Source: Hofstenia miamia (taxonomy: Eukaryota > Xenacoelomorpha > Acoela). Taken from it: a DNA stretch of 64,000 nucleotides. The stretch spans positions 1,238,154 through 1,302,153 of the forward strand of contig SCFE01000114.1 of NCBI GenBank assembly GCA_004352715.1. Reading direction: 5' to 3'. The position numbers were made by a program, and so were the translations under genes. Shown here piece after piece: positions 1-9,644 of this stretch (position 1 is its first letter; the number at the start of each line of letters is the position of its first letter). A model generated the notes under the pieces. That model made no database searches, was not told where the DNA came from, and saw only the letters and a program-made list of their open reading frames with translations.

Positions 1-470
1 GTTGACTGATGTTCCAACTGAGCCTGCGAATTGCGTAGAGATTCTGCCCATGCGCCCAAATCACTTTTCTGACCAGCAGGAGGACCAGGCAGCTCACACC
101 GCTTCATATTAAGAAGCTCCATTGGCTGTCGAGCGGCTACACGCTCCATTTCTGTACGAAAAACTTCAGTTTCAAACCTAAACATAACTTAAGCTAAATA
201 AAATTTAACTGGGTACAAAAGATCGTTTTTCCTCAAATAATTGCAATTAAACAACTATAATTTCTAACCTAAGTTATATCAAATAAAGTTTCAAAAAAAT
301 TACTTAGACGTGTCTATGAGAGGTAAGTGATCCAGATAATTTTTTGTAGGACGATAGCGTCTGCATTCTTCATCTATCAAAGCAAGCGCAGCCTCCCGCA
401 CTCCGGGTTCATCATAACCCGCATCAAAGTAAGGAAGGGCGTCAATATACACCCGTTCAGAATCGCCCAT
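1..470 (-). CDS. BCAS2: BCAS2/SPF27 splicing factor, first two coding exons (partial)
   Basis: BCAS2 (SPF27, Cwf7 family) is a nuclear subunit of the Prp19/NineTeen complex, which activates the spliceosome. Two exons are readable. The first runs from 470 down to 304, starts with ATG ([16 protein letters not shown]) and carries the family hallmarks DALPYFDxGY, PGVREAA and [10 protein letters not shown]. It stops two bases into a codon at a GTAATT donor (303-298). The second runs from 177 down to 1, follows a TTTAG acceptor, restores the frame, and carries [20 protein letters not shown] and QLEHQS in family order. The gene leaves the window on the left with roughly half of the usual protein of about 225 residues present. 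The intron is 126 bp. I see no lesion, so the gene looks functional. Identification rests on remembered family motifs, not on a search. Confidence 0.93.
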
Positions 471-473
471 ACC

Positions 474-486
474 CTAAAATATATTT
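474..486 (-). promoter_or_regulatory. 3' splice acceptor directly before the BCAS2 start
   Basis: Read on the minus strand, an AT-rich tract ends in TTTTAG at 474, followed by GGT and then the ATG at 470. An acceptor three bases upstream of the start codon means either a 5'-UTR intron or a trans-splice site for a spliced leader. The SmD1 gene at the other end of the window has the same arrangement. Confidence 0.55.
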
Positions 487-695
487 CAGATGAATTTTTA
501 TGAAAAATACTAGATAAATCTAAATAACAAGTAATTATAGTGATAGATTTGATTCATTGGTTTCAAAACCTCTAAATATTGATGTGCCACAGATGCATGT
601 TTTTTGTTCGCTTAAAATAGACTAAATTTTCCGAAAACAATTGCTTTTGGAAGTAACAAATTACCATAAAAATGACAAGTTGATTAACTTTACAG

Positions 696-1695
696 NNNNN
701 NNNNNNNNNNNNNNNNNNNNNNNNNNNNNNNNNNNNNNNNNNNNNNNNNNNNNNNNNNNNNNNNNNNNNNNNNNNNNNNNNNNNNNNNNNNNNNNNNNNN
801 NNNNNNNNNNNNNNNNNNNNNNNNNNNNNNNNNNNNNNNNNNNNNNNNNNNNNNNNNNNNNNNNNNNNNNNNNNNNNNNNNNNNNNNNNNNNNNNNNNNN
901 NNNNNNNNNNNNNNNNNNNNNNNNNNNNNNNNNNNNNNNNNNNNNNNNNNNNNNNNNNNNNNNNNNNNNNNNNNNNNNNNNNNNNNNNNNNNNNNNNNNN
1001 NNNNNNNNNNNNNNNNNNNNNNNNNNNNNNNNNNNNNNNNNNNNNNNNNNNNNNNNNNNNNNNNNNNNNNNNNNNNNNNNNNNNNNNNNNNNNNNNNNNN
1101 NNNNNNNNNNNNNNNNNNNNNNNNNNNNNNNNNNNNNNNNNNNNNNNNNNNNNNNNNNNNNNNNNNNNNNNNNNNNNNNNNNNNNNNNNNNNNNNNNNNN
1201 NNNNNNNNNNNNNNNNNNNNNNNNNNNNNNNNNNNNNNNNNNNNNNNNNNNNNNNNNNNNNNNNNNNNNNNNNNNNNNNNNNNNNNNNNNNNNNNNNNNN
1301 NNNNNNNNNNNNNNNNNNNNNNNNNNNNNNNNNNNNNNNNNNNNNNNNNNNNNNNNNNNNNNNNNNNNNNNNNNNNNNNNNNNNNNNNNNNNNNNNNNNN
1401 NNNNNNNNNNNNNNNNNNNNNNNNNNNNNNNNNNNNNNNNNNNNNNNNNNNNNNNNNNNNNNNNNNNNNNNNNNNNNNNNNNNNNNNNNNNNNNNNNNNN
1501 NNNNNNNNNNNNNNNNNNNNNNNNNNNNNNNNNNNNNNNNNNNNNNNNNNNNNNNNNNNNNNNNNNNNNNNNNNNNNNNNNNNNNNNNNNNNNNNNNNNN
1601 NNNNNNNNNNNNNNNNNNNNNNNNNNNNNNNNNNNNNNNNNNNNNNNNNNNNNNNNNNNNNNNNNNNNNNNNNNNNNNNNNNNNNNNNNNNNNNN
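696..1695. other. Assembly gap (1000 N)
   Basis: Exactly 1000 N, so probably a placeholder size. The left flank (481-695) is AT-rich host-like DNA with no recognisable feature. The right flank is inside a family A LTR on the minus strand. Confidence 0.98.
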
Positions 1696-2123
1696 AGAGT
1701 GAGTTATCACCCCAGGCACAGCAGAGTTCCTCCCACATTATCACTGGATCTCACAAGTTTATTATCATATTAACAATACCAGATCTAAAAAGGTTAGTGA
1801 TGTAATAAGAAATAATATAGCAAACATTATCCAGTGAGAATGTGATTTATTTGATAATTGATAACAGTAAGTTCCCTATTTTATAAAGAAAAAAGGTAAA
1901 TATTTACTGTTTTACAAAAATTCATTTGTTTCCCTCACAAATTAAATGAGCAATCACACATATTCTCTAATCAAGGGGGCAATTACACTAAATTCAAAAA
2001 CTAAGTCTGAAAAACTGCAAATTAAAAAAATCATTAAATCAATGATAGTAAATAGGACCAAATTAATTAGAGAGTGCCAATAATTGAAAAATAAAATAAA
2101 TAGGGGCCCTGAGTGACTCTACA
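1696..2123 (-). repeat. Family A LTR, 5' part
   Basis: Begins TGTAGAGTCACTCAGGG at 2123 on the minus strand. It is diverged but alignable by eye to the LTRs at 24023-24910 and 16741-17679, for example in the stretch around GTCCTATT and the GCTCAnTTAA region. The rest lies in the 1000-N gap. Confidence 0.75.
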
Positions 2124-2133
2124 TGCCCCCCAT

Positions 2134-2409
2134 TGCATGGTTAAGGTTGTGGTAACAGTTGGACAGTAGGATCACACAACAACTTTTGGGCTTCTTTAAC
2201 CATTTCCTTTTCCAGCACATCATCCCAGGATGAAACCTCTACATACCAGGGTTGCTGAGTGACTTGCATAAGTGCCTCCTGCTGAGTGATGGTTTCACTG
2301 TGTAGCCTAAAATACTTGAGCTCCAGTAGCCTAGAACTAATAGGACAATTGCGTCATAGCATGTTTAACCTCTGGTGAAGGTGTCATAGAAATGTTTGTA
2401 CAGACAGAG
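2134..2409 (-). pseudogene. ORF3 C-terminal remnant
   Basis: Reading the minus strand in two frames gives YDTFTR near the right end, then CPISSRLLELKYF, TQQEALMQVT, WDDVLEKEM and DPTVQLLPQP before the stop. These match in order the C-terminus of the ORF3 at 48173-51669 (YDTFMR, CPVSAKMPNIRFLQLK, TQREVLMQIT, WDGELAVKM, GPALQLFYEN). There is at least one frameshift near 2370. Function unknown; see ORF3 below. Confidence 0.75.
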
Positions 2410-3188
2410 TGTAACATCCTCTACCAGGCATTATCACTGTTTTTCTACTGTTACTGTATAACATCAACTGTGTTATTGTGGGTAAGGATTTACTTGTTAT
2501 TACTGCTTGACTAGTTTCTTCTGTTAACTTACTTAACCCAGAATTAACTGCTCACTGCTTAGGTGACAAAGCCATGTGGTAATCTCAATAATGATCTTTT
2601 GTTGGAAATCTGCCTGAAGTGGATCTCCACATCCAGTTTCACCATTTCATCTGATGCTTGAGTGCCACTTCTCAGCTCAATTGATATAGCTTATGTGTAT
2701 CCTACATTAGCTCAGTGCTTAATCAAGACACAACACAATTCAACTTAAACTCTATTATGTGAAAGTGTTATATCAATTCACAACCTGAACTGTTACTAGT
2801 TGTTCATTAAATATTACATGTAGCCATTACTGAAATATATTGGCTTATTTAAATATATTCTGTTTGAACAACTTCCTAACCTACATTTATAATTTACTAC
2901 ATGTACAGTCACTTTATCAGTCAATTATAGGTCATTAATTTGGATCTAAAATAATAATTATTTAATACATGTAGAAATGAAATGCTAGTTGGCTAATCAA
3001 GAGAAAAACCCCTATACCTAACATATGTGCACTTTTGTAATCTGGCACAGAGACCATAGAATCATTCCCTGTGATGTATCCAGACCACTACTAAACACTG
3101 CTTGATTAGCTCAACATTCTACTAAATAATCAAACTGTTAATATGAAACAAAATAAGAATTCCAAATAAAATTCTTTATCAAACTCTT
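2410..3188 (+). repeat. Family B LTR, 5' part
   Basis: Starts TGTAACATCCTCTACC at 2410 and is nearly identical over about 600 bp to 21102-21729, and more distantly similar to 17775-18925 and 53352-54372. Complete copies appear to start TGTAGCATC and end GATGCTACA, so I read it as an LTR. It sits directly against ORF3 coding sequence of a family A copy, which suggests insertion into that element. The 3' end is lost in the gap. Confidence 0.65.
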
Positions 3189-4188
3189 NNNNNNNNNNNN
3201 NNNNNNNNNNNNNNNNNNNNNNNNNNNNNNNNNNNNNNNNNNNNNNNNNNNNNNNNNNNNNNNNNNNNNNNNNNNNNNNNNNNNNNNNNNNNNNNNNNNN
3301 NNNNNNNNNNNNNNNNNNNNNNNNNNNNNNNNNNNNNNNNNNNNNNNNNNNNNNNNNNNNNNNNNNNNNNNNNNNNNNNNNNNNNNNNNNNNNNNNNNNN
3401 NNNNNNNNNNNNNNNNNNNNNNNNNNNNNNNNNNNNNNNNNNNNNNNNNNNNNNNNNNNNNNNNNNNNNNNNNNNNNNNNNNNNNNNNNNNNNNNNNNNN
3501 NNNNNNNNNNNNNNNNNNNNNNNNNNNNNNNNNNNNNNNNNNNNNNNNNNNNNNNNNNNNNNNNNNNNNNNNNNNNNNNNNNNNNNNNNNNNNNNNNNNN
3601 NNNNNNNNNNNNNNNNNNNNNNNNNNNNNNNNNNNNNNNNNNNNNNNNNNNNNNNNNNNNNNNNNNNNNNNNNNNNNNNNNNNNNNNNNNNNNNNNNNNN
3701 NNNNNNNNNNNNNNNNNNNNNNNNNNNNNNNNNNNNNNNNNNNNNNNNNNNNNNNNNNNNNNNNNNNNNNNNNNNNNNNNNNNNNNNNNNNNNNNNNNNN
3801 NNNNNNNNNNNNNNNNNNNNNNNNNNNNNNNNNNNNNNNNNNNNNNNNNNNNNNNNNNNNNNNNNNNNNNNNNNNNNNNNNNNNNNNNNNNNNNNNNNNN
3901 NNNNNNNNNNNNNNNNNNNNNNNNNNNNNNNNNNNNNNNNNNNNNNNNNNNNNNNNNNNNNNNNNNNNNNNNNNNNNNNNNNNNNNNNNNNNNNNNNNNN
4001 NNNNNNNNNNNNNNNNNNNNNNNNNNNNNNNNNNNNNNNNNNNNNNNNNNNNNNNNNNNNNNNNNNNNNNNNNNNNNNNNNNNNNNNNNNNNNNNNNNNN
4101 NNNNNNNNNNNNNNNNNNNNNNNNNNNNNNNNNNNNNNNNNNNNNNNNNNNNNNNNNNNNNNNNNNNNNNNNNNNNNNNNNNNNNNNN
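3189..4188. other. Assembly gap (1000 N)
   Basis: Exactly 1000 N. The left side is inside a family B LTR, the right side inside a family A gag/pol junction, so unrelated elements are joined here. Confidence 0.98.
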
Positions 4189-4441
4189 TGAAGAATCAGA
4201 AAACTAAATGGAGCACCAACTCTTAAAAACCACGCATCAATAATGATTATGCCGAACATGGATACAGTGAACGCAATGACAATATCTGTAAATGGAATAA
4301 TGATAAAAGCAACCAATGGCACGGGAGCAGCAACTTCTATAATCATGGATGATTGTGCAACAAAACTAGGTTTTACAAGAGAGGATCTCACCAAAGCCAC
4401 ACTACCAAAATTCAATGGTAGAGTAGATGGGTATAACCCAA
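4189..4441 (+). pseudogene. Duplicated gag end and protease start of family A
   Basis: This is a second copy of the sequence at about 5094-5300: the last gag codons, the gag stop, and the start of the protease frame. The active-site region reads NGTGAATSIIMDD where the downstream copy reads IDTGAATSIITDD, so the catalytic Asp codon is changed. At 4395 it jumps back into gag capsid sequence. Protease-before-gag is not a normal order, so this is a rearrangement or a chimeric contig end next to the gap. Confidence 0.8.
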
Positions 4442-4486
4442 GCCACACTACCAAAATTCAATGGTAGAGTAGATGGGTATAACCCA
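4395..4486 (+). repeat. 46-bp exact tandem duplication in gag
   Basis: The unit beginning AGCCACACTACC occurs at 4395-4440 and again at 4441-4486 without difference. It encodes the LPKFNGRVDGYNP segment at the start of the capsid region. It marks the point where the duplicated protease fragment is fused to gag. Confidence 0.9.
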
Positions 4487-5112
4487 ACATACGGGGAATG
4501 GCTTCAAATGTTCGAACTAACTATGGCGGAAAGAAAAGTAAGCCAACACTCATCAGTGGCTAGATTCCCCCTATACTTGACGGGAGCAGCAGCGCAGCAC
4601 TATCTGCTGCTAGATCCAGAAACAAAGACAGATTACAAACTACTAATCAGTGACTTCATCGAATATTACGGAAACCAAAGTTTCAAAAACCAATATAGGA
4701 TAATTTTGAATGGAACAAAAATGAAAAAGACAGACAACATTCGCAATTACATACAACAGGTCGAGAGGCTGGTCATGTTAAGCTCAAGAGAAAATTGATA
4801 CTCAAAATACGACCTCTTCTCACATATTTGTAAAGGTATGCCACAAAACATAAGGGCACAATTAAAAAATACAAGAGAGATAAACAGGAAAAAACGATAA
4901 GAATAAAAACCAGAGACAGAAAAACAAAGAAGGTTCACAAAAAAGATGTGAAGTGTTATAAATGTGGGAAGAAAGGACACAAAAGAGATGAGTGCCACAA
5001 ACAAATAAACATGATTGGAGAAGAGCAAGGGTACTTTGAAGATGAAGACTTAATAGAAACAGAGGGAGAAATAAATGAAGAACCCCAAAATGAAGAAGAA
5101 TCAGAAAACTAA
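4442..5112 (+). pseudogene. gag: gag (capsid and zinc knuckle) of copy 1
   Basis: Gag forms the virus-like particle and binds element RNA. The capsid part starts LPKFNGRVDGYNP and continues EWLQMFELTM, FPLYLTGAAAQHYLLL, DYKLLISDFIEYYG and NIRNYIQQVERL, matching copies at 14548-16323 and 44300-44800 position by position. A TGA at 4796-4798 and a frameshift interrupt it. In the new frame a CX2CX4HX4C zinc knuckle (CYKCGKKGHKRDEC, 4954-4995) is intact, followed by an acidic tail and TAA at 5110-5112. The N-terminal coiled coil present in other copies is missing. The sequence at the stop, AGAAAACTAA, is not a canonical slippery heptamer, unlike three sister copies. Confidence 0.85.
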
Positions 5113-5642
5113 ATGGAGCACTGACTCTTAAAAACCACGCAGCAATAATGATTATGGCGAACATGGATAAGGTGAATACAATGACAATATCTGTTAACGG
5201 AATAATGATAAAAGCAACCATTGATACGGGAGCGGCAACTTCTATAATTACGGATGACTGTGCAACAAAGTTAGGTTTTACAAGAGAGGATCTCACCAAG
5301 TGCAACAAAAGACTCATAAATGCATCTGGCAAATATATCGATACGAAGGGAATATTGGAAGTGGTGCAGCTAAGAGTGGCAAACACGACGTTTGAGCAAT
5401 CATTGGTAGTAGTGGATACGCACAATAACATGCTACCATATGAAATAATTTTGGGAGACAACTTCCTCATAAAAAACAAGTGCGTTATCAATTATGCAGA
5501 TAGAACTATCAAAGTCAAGGAGGAAGAGATTGAGATCAAAGAAGAACAGGGCAAAGACAAAACGATCACTTTTGAATTACAAGAAGACATACATCTGCAG
5601 CTGCATCAATGGAAATGTATGAGATTGAAACAGAAGAAGTGA
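5113..5642 (+). pseudogene. pol: pol: aspartic protease of copy 1
   Basis: The retropepsin cleaves the Gag-Pol precursor. The frame is -1 relative to gag and is open from the gag stop. The active-site motif DTGAATSI is intact at about 5224, followed by a second conserved block EIILGDNFL and NYADRTIKV. The frame ends in TGA at 5640-5642, and the same protein continues from about 5609 in another frame, so there is a small indel around 5610-5640. This is the only one of four protease copies in the window with an unaltered DTG motif. Confidence 0.85.
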
Positions 5643-7460
5643 TTACAGCTGATGTAATGATATATGAAAACAAAGGGATAAACACAAAAAGGGTGTCAAT
5701 GCCGTCAAGCATATGTGCAGTAAAAAGTGGAAAGGGAAAAATTCCAATTCTCAACCCAACAAATCAGAATGTAAACCTAAAGAAGTCACACATTAGGATA
5801 TTTGGGAAATATGTGAAATCAAACATTAGATTGATTTGGAAAGCATTGGAAGACGAAGATGGAGCCGACAACTTGTATGGTCAATTTGAGGACTTACAAG
5901 TGGAAGCGCAAAGTACTCCACATGGCCGATTCAAGGGCGAGTGGACGAACACCATCCAAGTCACAAGTACTCCCAGGGGCCGATTCAAGGGCATTGGGAT
6001 GAAAGCAATCGATGACAAATACAAAATCCCAGATATCGAGAGTGAGAACTACCAACACCTGAATGAAAATGAGATGCAACAATTAAGAGAGATGCTAGAA
6101 AAACATAAACGGATATTCAACTACAGAGAGATAAGTGTGGGGCAGGCAATAGGGGAGAAATACAAGATAGTTACAACCACAGATAAGCCAATAAAACTCC
6201 CTCCCCCCTGTAGAAGAGTACCTGAACAAATGAAAGACGAATACAATCACATACTCAAAGAATTGATAGACAATAAAATCATACAACCAAGTGAAAGCCC
6301 CTACACAGCACTGACAGTGTTTGTGAAACAAGGAGAAAAATACCGGCTATGTATAGACTTCTGAAAGCTAAACAAAGTGACAAAGAAAGATTCCTACCCT
6401 CTGCCAAAATAGAGGACATGTTGTATGAAGCAAGTAAGCACAAATATTTCACAACACTAGACTTGTGCAAGGCCTATTGGCAAGTGTGAATGGAGGAAGA
6501 CGATATCAAGAAGACAGCATTTGTAACACTGTACAGGCTGTACAAGTGGATCTACATGGCATTCAGTCTATGCAACGCGCCAGCGACATTCCAAAGATAT
6601 ATAACAAAAGTTCTGAAAATAAGACGCATAGAATTGAGGAAGGTATCAATGCATACATAGACAACATAATTGTAACAAGTGATACGGTACAAGAGCATAT
6701 AGAGAAACTGGACAGAACATTGACAATTCTAGGAAAAGCTGGACTCCAAATAAACGTCAACAAATGTGAAATCTTGAAGGAGAAAATCATCTTCCTAGGA
6801 AGAATGATAGAGAAAGGGAGGATATCAATGAAAGAAGACAATGCAAGAGAGATGATATGCAAAACAGAGAAACCAAATAACAAGAAAGATATCCAAAGAA
6901 TAATGGGTTTCTTTAATTATTACGGAACATTTATCCCCAATACCACAGGGAAAACCGCGAAAATGACAAAACTCATGAGAAAATTAGTACCATTTATATG
7001 GACATGGCAAGAACAGGAGGAACTGGATAACATCAAGGAGGAACTAGCAAAACTGCTGTCACTCAATACACCGGATTATAATGAACAATTCATATTAGAC
7101 TGTGATGCAAGTAAGGTTGCCATAGGAGCAACACTCTGACAAATGAAAAATGGGAAAGAAGTACTGATACAATTCTTTAGCCGTAAATTACAGGCAAGTG
7201 AGGAGAATTATGGCTCCACCAAAGTGGAAATGCTAGCCCTAGTTGAGAGCATCAGAAATTTTAGACACTTTTTGATCAGAAAAGAGTTCTGAGTATGCAC
7301 TGACAACAGCGGCCTCGCATGGCTAAAAAAATTTTCGGGAGATAAATCAGGCATCATATCCTGATGGATAGAATATCTTAATGAATTTACATTCACAATA
7401 GAGCATTGGAAGGGCACCTTACATAGAAACGCAGACTTTTGGATGTCATTGCCAGAGTAC
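5609..7460 (+). pseudogene. pol: pol: reverse transcriptase and RNase H of copy 1
   Basis: Copies element RNA into DNA. After a linker the RT starts around KLPPPCRRVPEQ and shows IQPSESPYTALTVFVKQG, EKYRLCIDF, LDLCKAYWQV, NAPATFQRYI and the active-site block YIDNIIV (6654-6674). The usual YxDD is YxDN here, so a metal-binding Asp is lost. RNase H follows: FILDCDASKVAIGATL, SRKLQASEENYG, ALVESIRNFRHFL, CTDNSGLAWLKKFSG and LHRNADFWMSLPEY. In-frame TGA codons occur at 6362, 7137, 7290 and 7362, several at positions where related copies have arginine. Frameshifts near 6400 and 6465 break it further. The linker at 5911-5991 contains two copies of a GATTCAAGGG repeat. Confidence 0.88.
5928..5991 (+). 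repeat. Two GATTCAAGGG repeat units in the protease-RT linker
   Basis: AGTACTCC-x-GGCCGATTCAAGGGC occurs at about 5912-5938 and 5967-5992, with 54 bases between equivalent points. In the pol frame each encodes STPxGRFKG. The same nucleotide unit recurs five times in the linker at 9185-9497, read in another frame there. Confidence 0.8.
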
Positions 7461-7469
7461 TAGAGAGAC

Positions 7470-9125
7470 TTGAAAAAGATTGACGGAGAAAAACAGCAAT
7501 TCCAGTTTCTACCACACAACCAATATGACGACCTACCAGAGATCAACATGTATAAGAAAGGTCAAATGGTACTACTAATCATAATAAAGGAAGAAATCTC
7601 TGAAAAGGAGATCATAGAGAAACAACAGGACAATGTAATCCTCAATGAGATAATAAGGAAACTGAAAGAACCCCTGGTGACGCTATCAAAACTAACAGCA
7701 AGCTACTTTGAATACTACAAGTGGAAAACAAACCGAAATGGGCTACTGTATGTTGAAGGGCAAAACAATTGGATTGCGATACCAGAGTATTTCAAAAGAG
7801 ATCTTCTATGATGAATACACGAAAAAGGCCACCTAGGAATAATGCAAACAGAGAAAACGTTTAATGGGTGATTCATAACAACAGCAGTAAGAAAAGTAAT
7901 CAAAGACATCATCAACAAATGCACTACATGTTTGCTACATAATAGCCAACGATTCCCAACACAAAGAGGACCGCTGAAAAAAATTATCGCCACACAACCA
8001 AACAAAATAGTTCACATCGACTTGGAACAACTATGAAAAGATAATGAGGGGTATCAATTCTTATAAGTAATGGTGGATAACTTCACGAAATACGCAAGGA
8101 TGATCCCAATGAAGAACACAACTGCGGAAACCACAGCAGAAATAGTAATGAAGGAGTGGATATTGCAATTCAGTCCAATGGAAACGATCATATCAGATAA
8201 AGGACCACAATTCAAGAGCAGCTTATTTCAAGAAATGGCAAAGATGCTAGAGATAGTGAGTGAAAGAACTACAGCATACCACCCACAGGCAAATGGTGCA
8301 GTGGAAAGGTTAAACAGAACTCTTATAAAATTGATAAGAGTAACAACAATGAGGATTGGCGGAAATAGATGGGGAGAGGTGATTGAGATGATAGAATATT
8401 TCTATAACACGTCAGTATACTCGACAACTGGAATCACCCCATTCAAAGCAATGTTCAACCAAGAGGCAGCTACACCACTATTGATGCAATACACTAACTA
8501 TAGCAGAGCTTTGAACAATGAATATGTAAACCAATTATGCAAACAGATCACAGCAATTCACGAAACAATATGTTGCAACACGAAGAAATCAGCAGTAAGA
8601 CAACAGTGAAACTATAATAAAAAATTTTACAGGCACGCACACAAAGTAGGCAATAAGGTCTACGCATTCACACCAATGAAACTAACAGACACAAATCAAG
8701 TCTGAAAATTAAAAATAGTCTGGTCTGGACCACATACAATAACACAAGAATTGCCAAATAATGAATATATGCTAGATAACAGCAGACTACTGAACTTCCA
8801 AAATTTAAAAAGAGCAATGGCAGAAATCAAGGAAATGAAGATAGACGGAAGTGCCAAATTTAAATTAAGCCAAATTAATGGCAAAGAGGTTATGTATGAT
8901 ATGTGTGATTTAGATAGCCTGCATGAGGAGGAATTCGAGGAAGAATTCACAGCGGATATTGGAAATGAGCAACTAGAAAGGAGAGTGCAACCCCAGAGGG
9001 CTGCAAGAAATAAAACTATATATAACCCTGAAATATGGGATATAGATTTAATAACTGCATTTAGGAAACTTGAGAAGGATGCATCAACCACTCAGGAAAT
9101 GAGTGAGGCACAATCAACTAACTGA
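7470..9125 (+). pseudogene. pol: pol: integrase of copy 1, with GPY/F module and acidic tail
   Basis: Integrase inserts the DNA copy. The HHCC zinc domain is recognisable (HEKGHLGIMQT ... CTTCLLH, about 7818-7940). The DDE core has HIDLEQL, then IISDKGPQFKS and TAYHPQANGAVERLNRT (8190-8320), so D, D and E are all present. After the core come YNTSVYSTTGITPFKAMF and a GPY/F-type module (VWSGPHTITQ). The tail is acidic (EEEFEEEF) and ends in a block shared with the copy at 48000-48172: PQRxAR, then IWDxxLITxF. Interruptions include TGA at 7809, 7870 and 8034, TAA near 8064, and others. The final TGA is at 9123-9125. Confidence 0.88.
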
Positions 9126-9644
9126 TGGAATCCTGATCACAAACATGAGGATGCGAGTGCACAGGAGTTCTTAAACCGGATGTCAATTCAAGGGCAGAAG
9201 GGACGAGAACAATGAGATGGTCAATAAACAACACAGAGTTAAGAGGTGTCCTAGTAGTACTCAAGGCCGATTCAAGGGCAGAGATACGAACGGACAATCA
9301 GCCTCTTTGCAGCTTAACTTTCCTTCTGGGGGATCACCTTGCTGATTCAAGGGTGTTGAAACAACCAGAGTTCCAGGGGAAGGTGTGAGTGGTGGAAGAA
9401 CTGTGGAGATCCAATAGTGATTCAAGGCTGAAGGTATCTCCACCAGAACCATGGCTGGTCAAGTACCATTGGTTGTAACTGATAGCTGATTCAAGGGCAA
9501 CTCAGTTGACACCAGTGGCACAGGTTCACAGCCTATGGACTGCGCCAGAGGACCAGCAGATTACCTTTATGGATGAGGCAAATAGAGGCCTCCTCAGAAA
9601 CAACATCAGAGCGTACAGTAAGATCTAGAGAGTGAGAAAATCAA
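9126..9644 (+). pseudogene. Linker between pol and ORF3, probable ORF3 N-terminal extension
   Basis: About 520 bp separate the last pol stop from the first long ORF3 frame. In the third forward frame the stretch from about 9150 to 9627 is open apart from one TGA and one TAA. It reads as a protein with five spaced xDSRx motifs, reflecting the nucleotide repeat GATTCAAGG. In the sister copy (48173-48621) the equivalent region is one frame with pol and ORF3, broken only by TGA codons. I infer that this linker was once coding and has taken small indels. Confidence 0.5.
9185..9497 (+). repeat. Five spaced GATTCAAGG repeat units
   Basis: Units at 9185 (AATTCAAGGG), 9269, 9344, 9419 and 9488. Steps are 84, 75, 75 and 69 bases, all multiples of three. 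The 9269 unit has the full AGTACTC..GGCCGATTCAAGGGC form also seen at 5912-5992. No comparable repeat is visible in the other family A copies. Confidence 0.8.

Larger units (their letters stand above)
1696..2409 (-). mobile_element. Family A retrotransposon fragment: 3' LTR piece plus ORF3 end
   Basis: On the minus strand ORF3 coding remains (2409 to about 2134) are followed by a G-rich polypurine tract (2124-2133) and by an LTR starting TGTAGAGTCACTCAGGG at 2123 and running into the gap at 1695. The order ORF3, polypurine tract, LTR is that of the 3' end of the family A element at 42895-52062. At 2409/2410 a family B LTR begins in the opposite orientation, so the upstream part of this copy is either displaced or lost in the next gap. 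Confidence 0.8.

Noticed and set aside
572-1744. Long open frames across the N gaps (also at 3138-4454, 11222-11813, 21702-22234, 28012-29194, 30912-31719)
   Set aside because: They are open only because N is not read as a stop. They are not genes.
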